Shown: positions 1 to 8,633 of the stretch, piece by piece
How the letters are laid out: the number at the start of each line of letters is the position of its first letter
Numbering within the stretch: the first letter of the stretch is position 1
Assembly: GCF_023715145.1 (NCBI RefSeq)
Contig: NZ_JAMBNP010000002.1
Coordinates: forward strand, 806,001 to 870,000
Reading direction: 5' to 3'
Origin: Paenibacillus glycanilyticus
GTDB taxonomy: Bacteria > Bacillota > Bacilli > Paenibacillales > Paenibacillaceae
Length of the DNA stretch: 64,000 nucleotides
The notes under the pieces: model-generated
Told to the model about the DNA's origin: nothing
Seen by the model: the letters and a program-made list of their open reading frames with translations, nothing else
Databases searched by the model: none
Position numbers and translations under genes: made by a program

Positions 1-2
1 GG

Positions 3-191
3 CTGAAAGACCGCGGAGTGAAATACGGAAACCTGCATGTAACGAGAGAAACAACGATGCCTGCCATTCTGCTCGAAACCGGATTTTTGTCCAACAAAGG
101 CGATTCCGACGTTCTGTACAGCGATGCTGCGCAAAACAAGATGGCAGCAGAAATCGTGGCTGGAATCAAGGAGTACCTGAAACTTTCTTAA
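3..191 (+). CDS. N-acetylmuramoyl-L-alanine amidase, C-terminal end (partial)
   Basis: Last 62 residues of a protein that begins before the window. The segment ILLETGFLSNKGD carries the glutamate and the TGFxSN signature seen near the end of the zinc-dependent Amidase_3 fold (CwlB/CwlC/AmiC type), which cuts the amide bond between MurNAc and the peptide stem of peptidoglycan. The remaining residues form the usual closing helix (AAEIVAGIKEYL). Nothing can be said about signal peptides or wall-binding repeats, because the N-terminus lies outside. The stop is TAA. A weak GCCGT/ACGGC stem follows at about 262-277, but no clear terminator is visible before the next gene. Confidence 0.85.
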   Translation: MKDRGVKYGNLHVTRETTMPAILLETGFLSNKGDSDVLYSDAAQNKMAAEIVAGIKEYLKLS

Positions 192-313
192 ATTCTAAGA
201 GAATCAGAACTTATGTCTTAAAAATAGGGCATAGAATTCACCGGAATGATACACGCTCTGCCGTCTAAGTACGGCTAAGGCGGTTTCACCTTAAGAAAGC
301 GAGGAATTCGATC

Positions 314-916
314 GTGAGAAAACCGGCATTCATCATTCTATTATTTGTCATTCTACTTACTGCAGCAGCATGCGGAAACACGAATAAGCCGGATGGTCAG
401 TCCGGAAGCGAGGGAAGCGGCAATGCCCCTTCTCCAAGCCCGTCGATAGAGACGGTTGCTACAGAGGAACCATCGCAGACTCCAACCCCAACAGACGAAC
501 CAACTATGGGGGCGGAACCTGTAAATCCCATTAAAATTTACTATGCGAATACGGAGCTCGAGAAGCTGATCACGAAAGAAGTTAAGGTAGAGTTTGATTC
601 CGGTGAAGATCTGATCAAGAAGGCTTTGGACGCCTTGAAGCAGGACGGACCAGACGGAACGGTATCCTTGTGGAAGCCTATTCCAATCAAATCCGTTACG
701 CTTAAGGATAACGCCGTGACTATCGACATCGAGCTGCCGGACGCTGCGCGTCTTGGCGCACCGGGAGAGCAGATGCTGCTTGATTCCCTTGGGCAGACGC
801 TGTTCCAGTTCGATTTCGTGCAGTCCTATGATCTTCTGGTGGACGGACAAGCCCTCGAGAGCCTGATGGGGCACTTCGATCTTGATCATCCAACGGTTCG
901 CCCTACATCGAAATAA
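314..916 (+). CDS. GerMN-domain lipoprotein
   Basis: 200 aa with a GTG start. The N-terminus is a lipoprotein signal: basic MRK, hydrophobic stretch, then lipobox LTAAAC with Cys20 as the predicted lipidated residue. A Ser/Pro/Thr-rich linker (about residues 25-65) leads into a GerMN (sporulation/germination) domain at about residues 70-185, with the motif NPIKIYYAN at its start. GerM-type proteins of Bacillus help spore engulfment and cortex formation, but GerMN also occurs in other envelope lipoproteins, so the role here is inferred only at the level of surface or sporulation. It follows the amidase and precedes an S-layer protein by 31 bp, so the three may form a cell-envelope group. Confidence 0.8.
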   Translation: MRKPAFIILLFVILLTAAACGNTNKPDGQSGSEGSGNAPSPSPSIETVATEEPSQTPTPTDEPTMGAEPVNPIKIYYANTELEKLITKEVKVEFDSGEDLIKKALDALKQDGPDGTVSLWKPIPIKSVTLKDNAVTIDIELPDAARLGAPGEQMLLDSLGQTLFQFDFVQSYDLLVDGQALESLMGHFDLDHPTVRPTSK

Positions 917-947
917 TGAAATAATGAATTGAGGAGGATATTCATCT

Positions 948-3434
948 ATGCCAAAGCACTCATCCCGTTCCAAACTACTTGCCGGCGCCTTAGCTTTCTC
1001 CTTGCTTGCCGGTGGCACCTCTATTGTTGTTCCAGCCCCGTCTGCTTTTGCGGCAGCTGTAACGAACAGTCCGTTCGCCGATTCTATCCCGGCATGGGCT
1101 CAGAAGCATGTTACAAAGCTGGCTCTGCAAGGAATTATTAATGGTTACAAAACCTCCAGCGGTAAGACGGAATTTCGTCCGCTAAACAGCGTTTCTCAAG
1201 AAGAAGCGGTTGTTATGGCCCTTCGTTTTGCCGGACTGGCCGATGAAGTCAAGCCGGATGATATTATCGCTTACCCGGAATCCTTCAAAGTAAGCAATTT
1301 CGCGAAGCCTTATATTATTGTGGCTTTCAAGAATGGTCTCCTTGATCAGAACGATGAATACGCAAACGCGGCTGCAAACTCGAAACAGGCTTGGGGTACA
1401 ACGCCAGCGACGAGAGAATGGGTAACAAAGCTGCTTGTGAAAGCAATCGAAAAGAAAGATTTAGCGGTTGAACTCGGCAAGACGCCTTCAACCTTTGCTG
1501 ATGGCAGCCAGATTACGCCTAAATATCTGGGTTACGTCAACGCGGCAGTATCCCTCGAACTGGTGAAAGGCGTATCCGCAACAAAGTTTGATCCGAAGGC
1601 TCCGGTTAACCGGGCAAGCCTTGCAACCTTGTTCAGCCGTGCAGAGAAGCAGTACGAAGTGCCGTACGCTGGACAGGTAAGCGGTATCGTTACCTCTCAA
1701 ACTGCTACGTCGATTACCCTTTACAGCGGAGGGAAAGAGACGGCTTACACGCTGGACGCTAATTCGTTGTTCTATAAGGCAGACAGCGACAATGCGATTA
1801 CAGCCGGCGATATCAAGCTCTATACGGATGTTGCGCTTATCAGCAGCTCGGGCAAGGCCCAGTATGTTGAAGCACAAGGTACCGAGCAGCATGTCAAAAC
1901 GACGACAGCGAAGCTGGACCGCGTGAATGCAACGGACCGCTACTTCTATGCTTGGGTGAATGACGAGCCAGTAAAATTCACCTATGGCAGCGCGGTAACG
2001 ATAAAAGACAGCACCGGCAAGACCTTGCAGATTTCAGATCTGAAGCGTGATGCGAATCTGACGATTGTTCAAGATACCTTCCGCAGCGCACCTCAAGTGG
2101 TATCCATTACAGCAGAGGTACAAACGGGCGCTAATACGGTTACCGGACAATTCTATTCAGCGGGCAGCGGCTTGATTAACTATATGGTTGACGGCAGTCT
2201 GCAGTCCAAGTTCTTGGCTGATAACGTGACAGTTGTCATTAACGGTATCGAAGCACCTACGGTGAGCGATCTCCTGAAGGATGTCGATAATATCAAGCTC
2301 ACTTTGAATGATGAGCAGAAAGTTACGCGTATCGAAGTCGTTAACCGCAATGTTTCGACGATCGAATCCGCGACGGTTGTTAACTATAGCGGCGACAACA
2401 AGCTGCTCACGGTATTTGATCCCGCCACTTCCAATGCCAATGCATTGTTCCTGACGGACTCAACCAAAATCGATTACAGCGGATCGTCCATTACCGTGAG
2501 CCAAGCAAGGGCTTATCTGGTTGCGAATCGCAAGGTTAAAATCACGTATTCGGGCAATCGGATTGTTTCTTTGAGCTTTATCTACAAACAGACGGGCACG
2601 CTTGTTTCGGTAAACACATCAGACAAGCTGCTGTCCGTTAAGCTGGACTCCGGCGAGAAGGTAAGTATTCCTTATGTATCTCCGCTTCTTCAGATTCCGG
2701 GCGTAGCCTCTCCCGTGATCGGAAGTCTGCAGGCTGGCGATACCGTTACGGTCTTGCTGGATTCGAATCAGGAGAAAGCGGCAACGATTCAGGTGCACAA
2801 AACGCTGCAGTATCAGGTTGTCTCGGCAAATACGTCGACCAAGCTTGTGACGGTAAAATCGGCGGATAACTCGCAAAGAGAGATTTCGCTTGTGAATGTT
2901 CCAATCACGGACGAGAATGGCAATTCGATTACGATCAGCGCTTTGACAAGCGGCACGATCATTAATGTCCCTTACATCGGCAGCAACATTCTTTCCGTGA
3001 AGACGATTAACATGAAATATGGCACGGTTTCCGCCGTTTCTTCCAGCAGTCTTAACGTCACGGAACCAAACGGCACGACGTCAACGGTATCGCTCTCCAA
3101 AGGCGTTAAGGTGATCAAAGGTACCCAGACGACTTATTCGTCCTCGGCGATTGCTTCAGGCGATATTGTCCAGGTCTATAAGGACGAGAACGAACAGACG
3201 ATTGTAACCGTTGCGGTAGGCGATAAGCGCACGTACTGGAAGTATGACGCACCAAACGCAACCTTGTGGACGTATAAGAATACTTCGGAGGATAACGGTA
3301 ACTTCGCCTATATTACTTCGGATACCAAAATCTTGTACAACAACGCTTCTATTCAAATCAGCGCCCTGAAGGATGGGGATACTATCACTGTATATGCCTT
3401 CAATAACAAAGCGCTGAAAATCGTAAAATCGTAA
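948..3434 (+). CDS. S-layer homology (SLH) domain surface protein
   Basis: 828 aa. The start is set by a GAGGAGG Shine-Dalgarno 8 bp upstream of the ATG. Signal peptide about residues 1-36 (basic start, LLAGALAFSLLAGG, cut after AFA). Residues about 40-235 hold SLH-type repeats (for example FADSIPAWAQKHVTKLALQG and FDPKAPVNRASLATLFSRAE), which anchor proteins to pyruvylated secondary wall polymer. The remaining roughly 590 residues are Thr/Ser/Val-rich beta-type sequence with no catalytic motif I can recognise. It has the shape of an S-layer or S-layer-associated protein, with the anchor at the N-terminus. It is followed by a strong terminator. Confidence 0.88.
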   Translation: MPKHSSRSKLLAGALAFSLLAGGTSIVVPAPSAFAAAVTNSPFADSIPAWAQKHVTKLALQGIINGYKTSSGKTEFRPLNSVSQEEAVVMALRFAGLADEVKPDDIIAYPESFKVSNFAKPYIIVAFKNGLLDQNDEYANAAANSKQAWGTTPATREWVTKLLVKAIEKKDLAVELGKTPSTFADGSQITPKYLGYVNAAVSLELVKGVSATKFDPKAPVNRASLATLFSRAEKQYEVPYAGQVSGIVTSQTATSITLYSGGKETAYTLDANSLFYKADSDNAITAGDIKLYTDVALISSSGKAQYVEAQGTEQHVKTTTAKLDRVNATDRYFYAWVNDEPVKFTYGSAVTIKDSTGKTLQISDLKRDANLTIVQDTFRSAPQVVSITAEVQTGANTVTGQFYSAGSGLINYMVDGSLQSKFLADNVTVVINGIEAPTVSDLLKDVDNIKLTLNDEQKVTRIEVVNRNVSTIESATVVNYSGDNKLLTVFDPATSNANALFLTDSTKIDYSGSSITVSQARAYLVANRKVKITYSGNRIVSLSFIYKQTGTLVSVNTSDKLLSVKLDSGEKVSIPYVSPLLQIPGVASPVIGSLQAGDTVTVLLDSNQEKAATIQVHKTLQYQVVSANTSTKLVTVKSADNSQREISLVNVPITDENGNSITISALTSGTIINVPYIGSNILSVKTINMKYGTVSAVSSSSLNVTEPNGTTSTVSLSKGVKVIKGTQTTYSSSAIASGDIVQVYKDENEQTIVTVAVGDKRTYWKYDAPNATLWTYKNTSEDNGNFAYITSDTKILYNNASIQISALKDGDTITVYAFNNKALKIVKS

Positions 3435-3496
3435 GACTGCTGTGAAATATTTGGGATATTTTAAGCAGATTACAGGCTAATTTCTTATATTTTGTG

Positions 3497-3524
3497 AAAA
3501 AACCGCCCAAATGGGCGGTTTTTT
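3497..3524 (+). terminator. Rho-independent terminator after the SLH gene
   Basis: Inverted repeat AAAAAACCGCCC/GGGCGGTTTTTT with a 4-nt loop and a run of T, 62 bp after the SLH stop codon. Confidence 0.93.
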
Positions 3525-3609
3525 CTGTATTTACGGCCGAATAAGGTTGCTTCTCGTGACAAATTTCGCTACACTTTGAACGATAGTGTTTGGGATTAGG
3601 AGAGAGACG

Positions 3610-4311
3610 ATGAATGCGAAGCAGAAGATGCGACATATATTGGATACGTTGGCGGAGATGTTCCCGGATGCACATTGTGAATTGCATCACAGCAACCCGT
3701 TCGAACTGACCATCGCCGTCCTGCTGTCGGCACAATGTACGGACGAGACAGTGAACAAAGTAACTGTCAATCTGTTTCAGAAATATAGACGGCCGGAGGA
3801 CTACTTGGCTGTGCCGCTGGAAGAGCTGGAGCAGGATATTCGCCGTATCGGACTATTCCGCAGCAAGGCATCTAATATTCAAAAGCTATGCCGCATCCTA
3901 ATCGATAAATACGAAGGGGAAGTTCCTTCGAGGCATGAGCAGCTTACCGAGCTGCCCGGCGTGGGCCGCAAGACCGCTAATGTAGTCGTTTCGAATGCGT
4001 TTGGCGTTCCTGCTATAGCCGTAGATACGCATGTGGAGCGGGTATCGAAACGGCTTGGCGTGGCTAAGCTGGATGATACCGTACTGGAAGTTGAAAAGAA
4101 GCTGATGAAGCTTGTGCCCCGTGAGGAATGGACGCTCACCCATCACCGGCTTATTTTTTTCGGCCGCTATCATTGCAAAGCTCAAAACCCGCAATGTCCG
4201 ATTTGCCCGCTGCTTGATCTATGCAAGGAAGGCAAACAGCGTATGAAGCCGGGTGGACAAACGAAGACTAAAATTAAGGCAACCAAACCGAAAAAAGCCA
4301 ATGAAGGATGA
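3610..4311 (+). CDS. nth: Endonuclease III (bifunctional DNA glycosylase/AP lyase)
   Basis: 233 aa. The start is the ATG at 3610 (MNAKQKMRHI), preceded by TAGGAGAGAG; an in-frame GTG 24 bp earlier has no ribosome site. Removes oxidised pyrimidines and cleaves at abasic sites in base excision repair. The helix-hairpin-helix LPGVGRKTA contains the catalytic Lys121, and VDTHV contains Asp139. A C-terminal C-x6-C-x2-C-x5-C array (about residues 194-212) binds the 4Fe-4S cluster. A Lys-rich tail follows. The next small gene begins before this one ends, and the dynamin gene follows, so the three are probably co-transcribed. Confidence 0.96.
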   Translation: MNAKQKMRHILDTLAEMFPDAHCELHHSNPFELTIAVLLSAQCTDETVNKVTVNLFQKYRRPEDYLAVPLEELEQDIRRIGLFRSKASNIQKLCRILIDKYEGEVPSRHEQLTELPGVGRKTANVVVSNAFGVPAIAVDTHVERVSKRLGVAKLDDTVLEVEKKLMKLVPREEWTLTHHRLIFFGRYHCKAQNPQCPICPLLDLCKEGKQRMKPGGQTKTKIKATKPKKANEG

Positions 4312-4316
4312 TGACA

Positions 4317-4586
4317 ATGAAATGCATTTCCGTGTATACAAACAATTTTGAACTGTTCTCCGATATTTTTGAACAGGTTCTCGAATCACCTCCGCAAGAA
4401 AACGAGGATATTCTGGTAGAAGGCGTAACGGTAAGCGGCTCCGGCGACGTGCCTGACCAATACATCGAGCGCATGCGCCAAAAGCCCGAAGTGGTTGTGA
4501 TGAAAGAGAAAGAGCGCAACATTATGATTTTGCAGCATGGTAACGTATTTGAAATTTGCCTGCCTGCCGAAGAGGAAGCTGTATAG
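4317..4586 (+). CDS. Small conserved-looking protein between nth and dynamin
   Basis: 89 aa from the ATG at 4317, placed 9 bp after a GAAGG ribosome site inside the end of nth; in-frame ATGs at 4308 and 4311 overlap the nth stop more fully and are alternatives. The protein is acidic, with no signal peptide, membrane segment or cysteine cluster (one Cys near the N-terminus, one near the C-terminus). I do not recognise the family. Its tight fit between nth and the dynamin gene, without a promoter gap on either side, suggests it is translated and coupled to them. Function unknown. Confidence 0.7.
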   Translation: MKCISVYTNNFELFSDIFEQVLESPPQENEDILVEGVTVSGSGDVPDQYIERMRQKPEVVVMKEKERNIMILQHGNVFEICLPAEEEAV

Positions 4587-4589
4587 AAC

Positions 4590-7500
4590 ATGATGGAAAC
4601 GACAGTACGAGGCATGACGGATGCATTGTCCCATGCCGCAGCAGAGATGCAGGCGGCTGGTGACGGTCTGCACGCGAAGCAAGTATTGGAGCTCTACAGT
4701 AAGCTGGCCGAAGGCCGGCTTACTGTTGCATTTTGCGGGCATTTTTCAGCAGGGAAATCAACGTTGGTCAACCGGCTATGCGGGGCGCAGCTGCTTCCTT
4801 CCAGCCCGATTCCTACAAGTGCCAATGTAGTGGCTATTCGCGGCGGAGAGACGGCTAAGGCAAGCGTTGTCAGCATGAATAACGGAGAGCATATGAGCGT
4901 GGATATTCCGCTCGAACAGCTGGATGCGTATTGCAAGGACGGCGATAATATCGAGTCTGTCTCCATTTATTATCCTACGGAACGTCTTGGCAATCATACG
5001 GTTCTTCTTGATACTCCCGGTATTGACTCTACGGATGATGCCCACCGAATGTCGACCGAGTCGGCGCTCCATTTGGCGGATGTTGTTTTTTATGTCATGG
5101 ATTATAACCATGTCCAATCCGAGATTAACTTTGCGTTTGCGAAGCAATTGAAGGACTGGGGTAAGCCCTTATACTTTATCGTAAATCAGATTGATAAGCA
5201 CCGTGATCGTGAATTATCGTTCGAGCAGTACCGGAAGAGCGTAGAAGAAGCGTTTCAAGCCTGGCATTTGGAGCCGGCGGGAATCGTTTATTTGTCGTTG
5301 CGCCAGCCGGATCATCCGAACCAGGAATGGGATCAGCTGGAGCTTCTGCTGACCAAGCTTGCCGAAGAAAGAGTACCTCTCGCGGCTTACAGCGTGGATG
5401 CCTCGCTGCGGCATCTTGTAGCCGAGCATCAGAAGTGGTGGGATATGCGAGATGAGCCGGAGCGCGAACGGCTTATCGCGGAGGCCGGCGGCGAAGAAGC
5501 CGCGGCCAAGGTGAAGGAAGAGATGGCGCAGCTGGATGCGAAGAAAAGCCGGCTTGCCGAGGAACCGGAGCGAGTGCGGGTAGAACTCAGGCGGAGCGTT
5601 CAGTCTCTGCTGGATAATGCGATTATTACGCCTGCTCCACTGCGTGACAAAGCGCATGTCTTCCTGGAAAGCCGGAAGCCTGGATTCAAGACGGGGCTTC
5701 TGTTCTCCGGAGCAAAAACAGCTGCCGAACAAGAGCGCAGACTGGATGTATTCCGGACGGAATTTGCTTCCCAGGTCAATGCGGCAATTGATTGGCATGT
5801 GAAGGATCTGCTGCGCCGTGCGGCAGAGCAGGCCGGATATCCGGCTGACCGGATGGAGCAGGAGCTGACAGCCGGTCTGACATGGCAGCCAGAGACTGAG
5901 TGGCTGGTGGAGAAAGTAAATACCGGGGCAACCTTCGGTAATGAATATACGATGGTGTACAGCCGCGAGCTGGCTGCGGAAGTGAAGTTGATCTACCGCA
6001 AGCACGCGTTCGAGATTATCGACGTGCTTGTAGAGCATGCTGCCGCTGCGAGCAAAACCGCGGCAGACGCTGTGCAGGCGCAGCTGGACGCGCTGGGCGA
6101 GCAAGCCGGCGCTCTGGCCCAGCTCGCGGCGCTGGCACAGCGAGCTGCGGCGCACGCGGCCCAGCTGGCCGCTGCGCTGCCGCCGCGTGCGCCGCGCCCG
6201 GCGCTGCCGGCGCCTCGCGCCGCGCATGCGGCCGCGGCTAGCGCAGCAGCTGCGCCTAGGGGCAGCGCCGCAAGCGCCGGCGCGCCCGCGCAGCCTCGCG
6301 CCGCGGGCGCCCGCGCAGCCGCGCCGCAGGCCGGCGCCGCGCTAGCCGGCGGCGCAGCGCTCGCGCAGCAGCATGGCGCTGCCACGCGGCTTGAGCGCGC
6401 TGCCGCGCTGCTCGCGCCTTACGCGCCGCTGACCGCCAGCGCGGACGCTATGCGCGACAAAGCCAACCGGCTGCGGGACAGCCGCTTCACAATCGCGCTG
6501 TTCGGAGCCTTCAGCGCGGGCAAATCCTCGCTCGCCAACGCCTTGCTCGGCGAGCCTGTGCTTCCGGTGTCGCCGAATCCGACGACCGCGGCGATCAACC
6601 GTCTCGTGCCGCCGACGGCTGAGCACGAGCATGGCACAGCCCTTGTCGTCATGAAATCCCGTGACGCCATTATCGAAGATTTGCGCTATTCGCTCGCGCT
6701 GCTTGGCGAAGACGCTTCCGAGTCCGCATTGCCGAATGCGTCTGCGATTATGCTTGCCATCGACATGTTAACGCCGGATGCGATCCATTCGGGCGGACGC
6801 CCGCATTACAGCTTCCTTCGGGCGGCACGCAAGGGGTGGGAAGCGCATGAAGCGCTGCTTGGCACGCAAATCTCCGTCTCGCAGGATGAATACGAGAAGT
6901 TTGTAGCCGAGGAATCCCGTTCCTGCTTCGTCAGCGAGATTGAACTTCATTACGATTGCCCTCTGACGCGTCAAGGCATCGTGCTTGTCGATACGCCGGG
7001 GGCGGATTCTGTGAACGCCCGCCATACGGGCGTAGCCTTCAACTATATCAAGAACGCGGACGCTGTCCTGTTCGTGACCTATTATAACCATGCCTTCTCG
7101 CAAGCCGACCGTCAGTTCTTGATGCAGCTTGGCCGCGTGAAGGATCAATTTGAGCTTGATAAAATGTTCTTCCTCGTCAACGCGGCCGATCTGGCTGCGG
7201 ATAATGAGGAACTCGAGGGCGTATTGAGCCATGTCGAGACGAATCTGCTTCAGCATGGCATCCGTAATCCCCGTTTGTTCCCGGTATCCAGTCTGCAAGG
7301 CTTGGATGCGAAGGCAGACGGCAACATGGAGCTGCTTGCGCAGTCGGGAATCGAGGCCTTTGAGCAGTCCTTCCTGGGCTTCGTGCAGAACGATCTTGGC
7401 AAGCTGGCTATCGATGCCGCGGAACAGGAGATTACAAGAGCTTCGTCTACTGTAGCGGGCTGGCTGAAAAGCGCTGCGGGGGATGCCGCGTCGCGTCTCG

Positions 7501-8264
7501 CGGAAAGCGAGCGTCTTGGCAAGCTTCAGGTTGAAGCGAATGCATCCATCGGTGCCTTCCAGGACAATGATCCGCCTGCGCAAATGCTCCAGGAGCTGAA
7601 CGAGCTGCTGTATTACGTTGTACAGCGGATTCAGCTTCGCTTCGGGGAGTTTTACAATTATGCGTTTAACCCGTCAACGCTGCAGGATGACGGCCGCGAT
7701 CTGCGCAAAATGATCTGGACCGCATGGCTTGAGCTTCAGCGCCAGGTACAGACTGAGCTGTCGCAGGAGCTGCAGGCCACGACTCTTCGGATGGACCGCA
7801 AGGTGAACAGCCTCTTGAAGAAGCTGTACACCGCTCTGACTGAACGGCTGGAATCCTTGATTGACGGATACAGCAGTGCAGCATACTCCGCCAAGGATCT
7901 GCCGACGCCGGATGCCGTATCGGAATGGAGAATGTCCGGCGTGGATGCCAAATGGTTGTGGAGCCGTTTCAAATCCCCTCGCCACTTCTTCGAAGGCGAC
8001 GGAAAGGCAGCGCTGCGCAAGGAGCTGGAGACTGCCATCTCGCCGGCTCTGCAGGTCTGGATGAATGAGCATATCGACAGCTGGTCGGGCTTGTATACGG
8101 GGCTGTGGAGACAATCTGCGAAGGAAACGGGCAAAGCTCTGGCCGATGATTTATCCCGTTATGTCGTAGGCATGCAGACATCGTTGTCCGACGAAGCGGA
8201 TACGGAGCAGCTAAGCAGACTGCAAGAGCAGATTATGGAGCTTCAATCGTCAGCGACCGCATAA
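4590..8264 (+). CDS. Double dynamin-family GTPase (DynA type)
   Basis: 1224 aa. It contains two complete dynamin-like GTPase halves in one chain. The first P-loop, GHFSAGKST, is at residues 50-58, with switch LLDTPGIDS and a G4-like NQID. The second, GAFSAGKSS, is at 639-647, with VDTPGADS and a G4-like NAAD. This is the layout and size of Bacillus DynA (YpbR, about 1190 aa), a membrane-fusing dynamin that protects membranes under stress and against phage. The halves are joined by an Ala/Pro-rich low-complexity stretch (about residues 484-610) encoded by very GC-rich DNA. Coiled-coil-like helices follow each G domain. The ribosome site is weak (AGAGGAAG about 14 bp upstream), so coupling to the gene before it is likely. 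A terminator follows. Confidence 0.9.
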   Translation: MMETTVRGMTDALSHAAAEMQAAGDGLHAKQVLELYSKLAEGRLTVAFCGHFSAGKSTLVNRLCGAQLLPSSPIPTSANVVAIRGGETAKASVVSMNNGEHMSVDIPLEQLDAYCKDGDNIESVSIYYPTERLGNHTVLLDTPGIDSTDDAHRMSTESALHLADVVFYVMDYNHVQSEINFAFAKQLKDWGKPLYFIVNQIDKHRDRELSFEQYRKSVEEAFQAWHLEPAGIVYLSLRQPDHPNQEWDQLELLLTKLAEERVPLAAYSVDASLRHLVAEHQKWWDMRDEPERERLIAEAGGEEAAAKVKEEMAQLDAKKSRLAEEPERVRVELRRSVQSLLDNAIITPAPLRDKAHVFLESRKPGFKTGLLFSGAKTAAEQERRLDVFRTEFASQVNAAIDWHVKDLLRRAAEQAGYPADRMEQELTAGLTWQPETEWLVEKVNTGATFGNEYTMVYSRELAAEVKLIYRKHAFEIIDVLVEHAAAASKTAADAVQAQLDALGEQAGALAQLAALAQRAAAHAAQLAAALPPRAPRPALPAPRAAHAAAASAAAAPRGSAASAGAPAQPRAAGARAAAPQAGAALAGGAALAQQHGAATRLERAAALLAPYAPLTASADAMRDKANRLRDSRFTIALFGAFSAGKSSLANALLGEPVLPVSPNPTTAAINRLVPPTAEHEHGTALVVMKSRDAIIEDLRYSLALLGEDASESALPNASAIMLAIDMLTPDAIHSGGRPHYSFLRAARKGWEAHEALLGTQISVSQDEYEKFVAEESRSCFVSEIELHYDCPLTRQGIVLVDTPGADSVNARHTGVAFNYIKNADAVLFVTYYNHAFSQADRQFLMQLGRVKDQFELDKMFFLVNAADLAADNEELEGVLSHVETNLLQHGIRNPRLFPVSSLQGLDAKADGNMELLAQSGIEAFEQSFLGFVQNDLGKLAIDAAEQEITRASSTVAGWLKSAAGDAASRLAESERLGKLQVEANASIGAFQDNDPPAQMLQELNELLYYVVQRIQLRFGEFYNYAFNPSTLQDDGRDLRKMIWTAWLELQRQVQTELSQELQATTLRMDRKVNSLLKKLYTALTERLESLIDGYSSAAYSAKDLPTPDAVSEWRMSGVDAKWLWSRFKSPRHFFEGDGKAALRKELETAISPALQVWMNEHIDSWSGLYTGLWRQSAKETGKALADDLSRYVVGMQTSLSDEADTEQLSRLQEQIMELQSSATA

Positions 8265-8290
8265 GGTTTATTGCATTTATCGTGTATGTG

Positions 8291-8327
8291 CCCACAACGG
8301 CTTTAAGAAGCCGTTGTGGGTTTTTTA
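8291..8327 (+). terminator. Rho-independent terminator after the dynamin gene
   Basis: Stem CCCACAACGGCTT/AAGCCGTTGTGGG (13 bp, 4-nt loop) followed by TTTTTT. Confidence 0.95.
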
Positions 8328-8633
8328 TTACAGCGAACTGGTTCCAAGGACTTTCGATCGTCTGCTGCGAAGGAACTATGCTTTTCGGAAAACAATCCTT
8401 CCGTAGAGGGATGCCCGCCAAATGAAGGAGGAACAAACCTTGGACGTCACCTCCTGAAGTCGGTTTTTTGAAGAAAAAGCACGGTTATTTGTATGGGAAA
8501 TGTCCCCTTCTTAACTATAATGAAGATGTTGATTTCCAGTTTTTATCTTTTATAGGAAGAAAGGAGGGCTTACGTTTCATTCGATTTTGTAAGCGTATCC
8601 AAACCTTTGTATTTATTCGGGAGGAATAAGTTA
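8328..8633 (+). promoter_or_regulatory. Leader/promoter region of the rhamnogalacturonan lyase gene
   Basis: 306 bp without a normal gene. There are two possible promoters: a TATAAT at 8516-8521 with no good -35, and TTGATT (8529-8534) 16 bp before TATAGG (8551-8556). With the second, the cre box at 8587-8601 would lie about 25-40 bp into the transcript. A tiny open frame with a perfect AAGGAGG site is at 8422-8457. A GGAGGAATAAG ribosome site (8620-8630) sets the start of the lyase gene. Confidence 0.5.
8587..8601 (+). promoter_or_regulatory. cre box (CcpA catabolite-control site)
   Basis: TTGTAAGCGTATCCA matches the Firmicute cre consensus WTGNAANCGNWNNCW at every defined position. It lies 33 bp upstream of the lyase start codon and downstream of both candidate promoters, the usual place for CcpA roadblock repression. 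It predicts shut-off of pectin degradation when a preferred sugar is present. The match is seen in the sequence; CcpA binding is inferred. Confidence 0.7.

Noticed and set aside
5214..6385. Long minus-strand frames (Arg- and Ala-rich) over the dynamin gene
   Set aside because: Products of the GC-rich linker codons read backwards; no start context.
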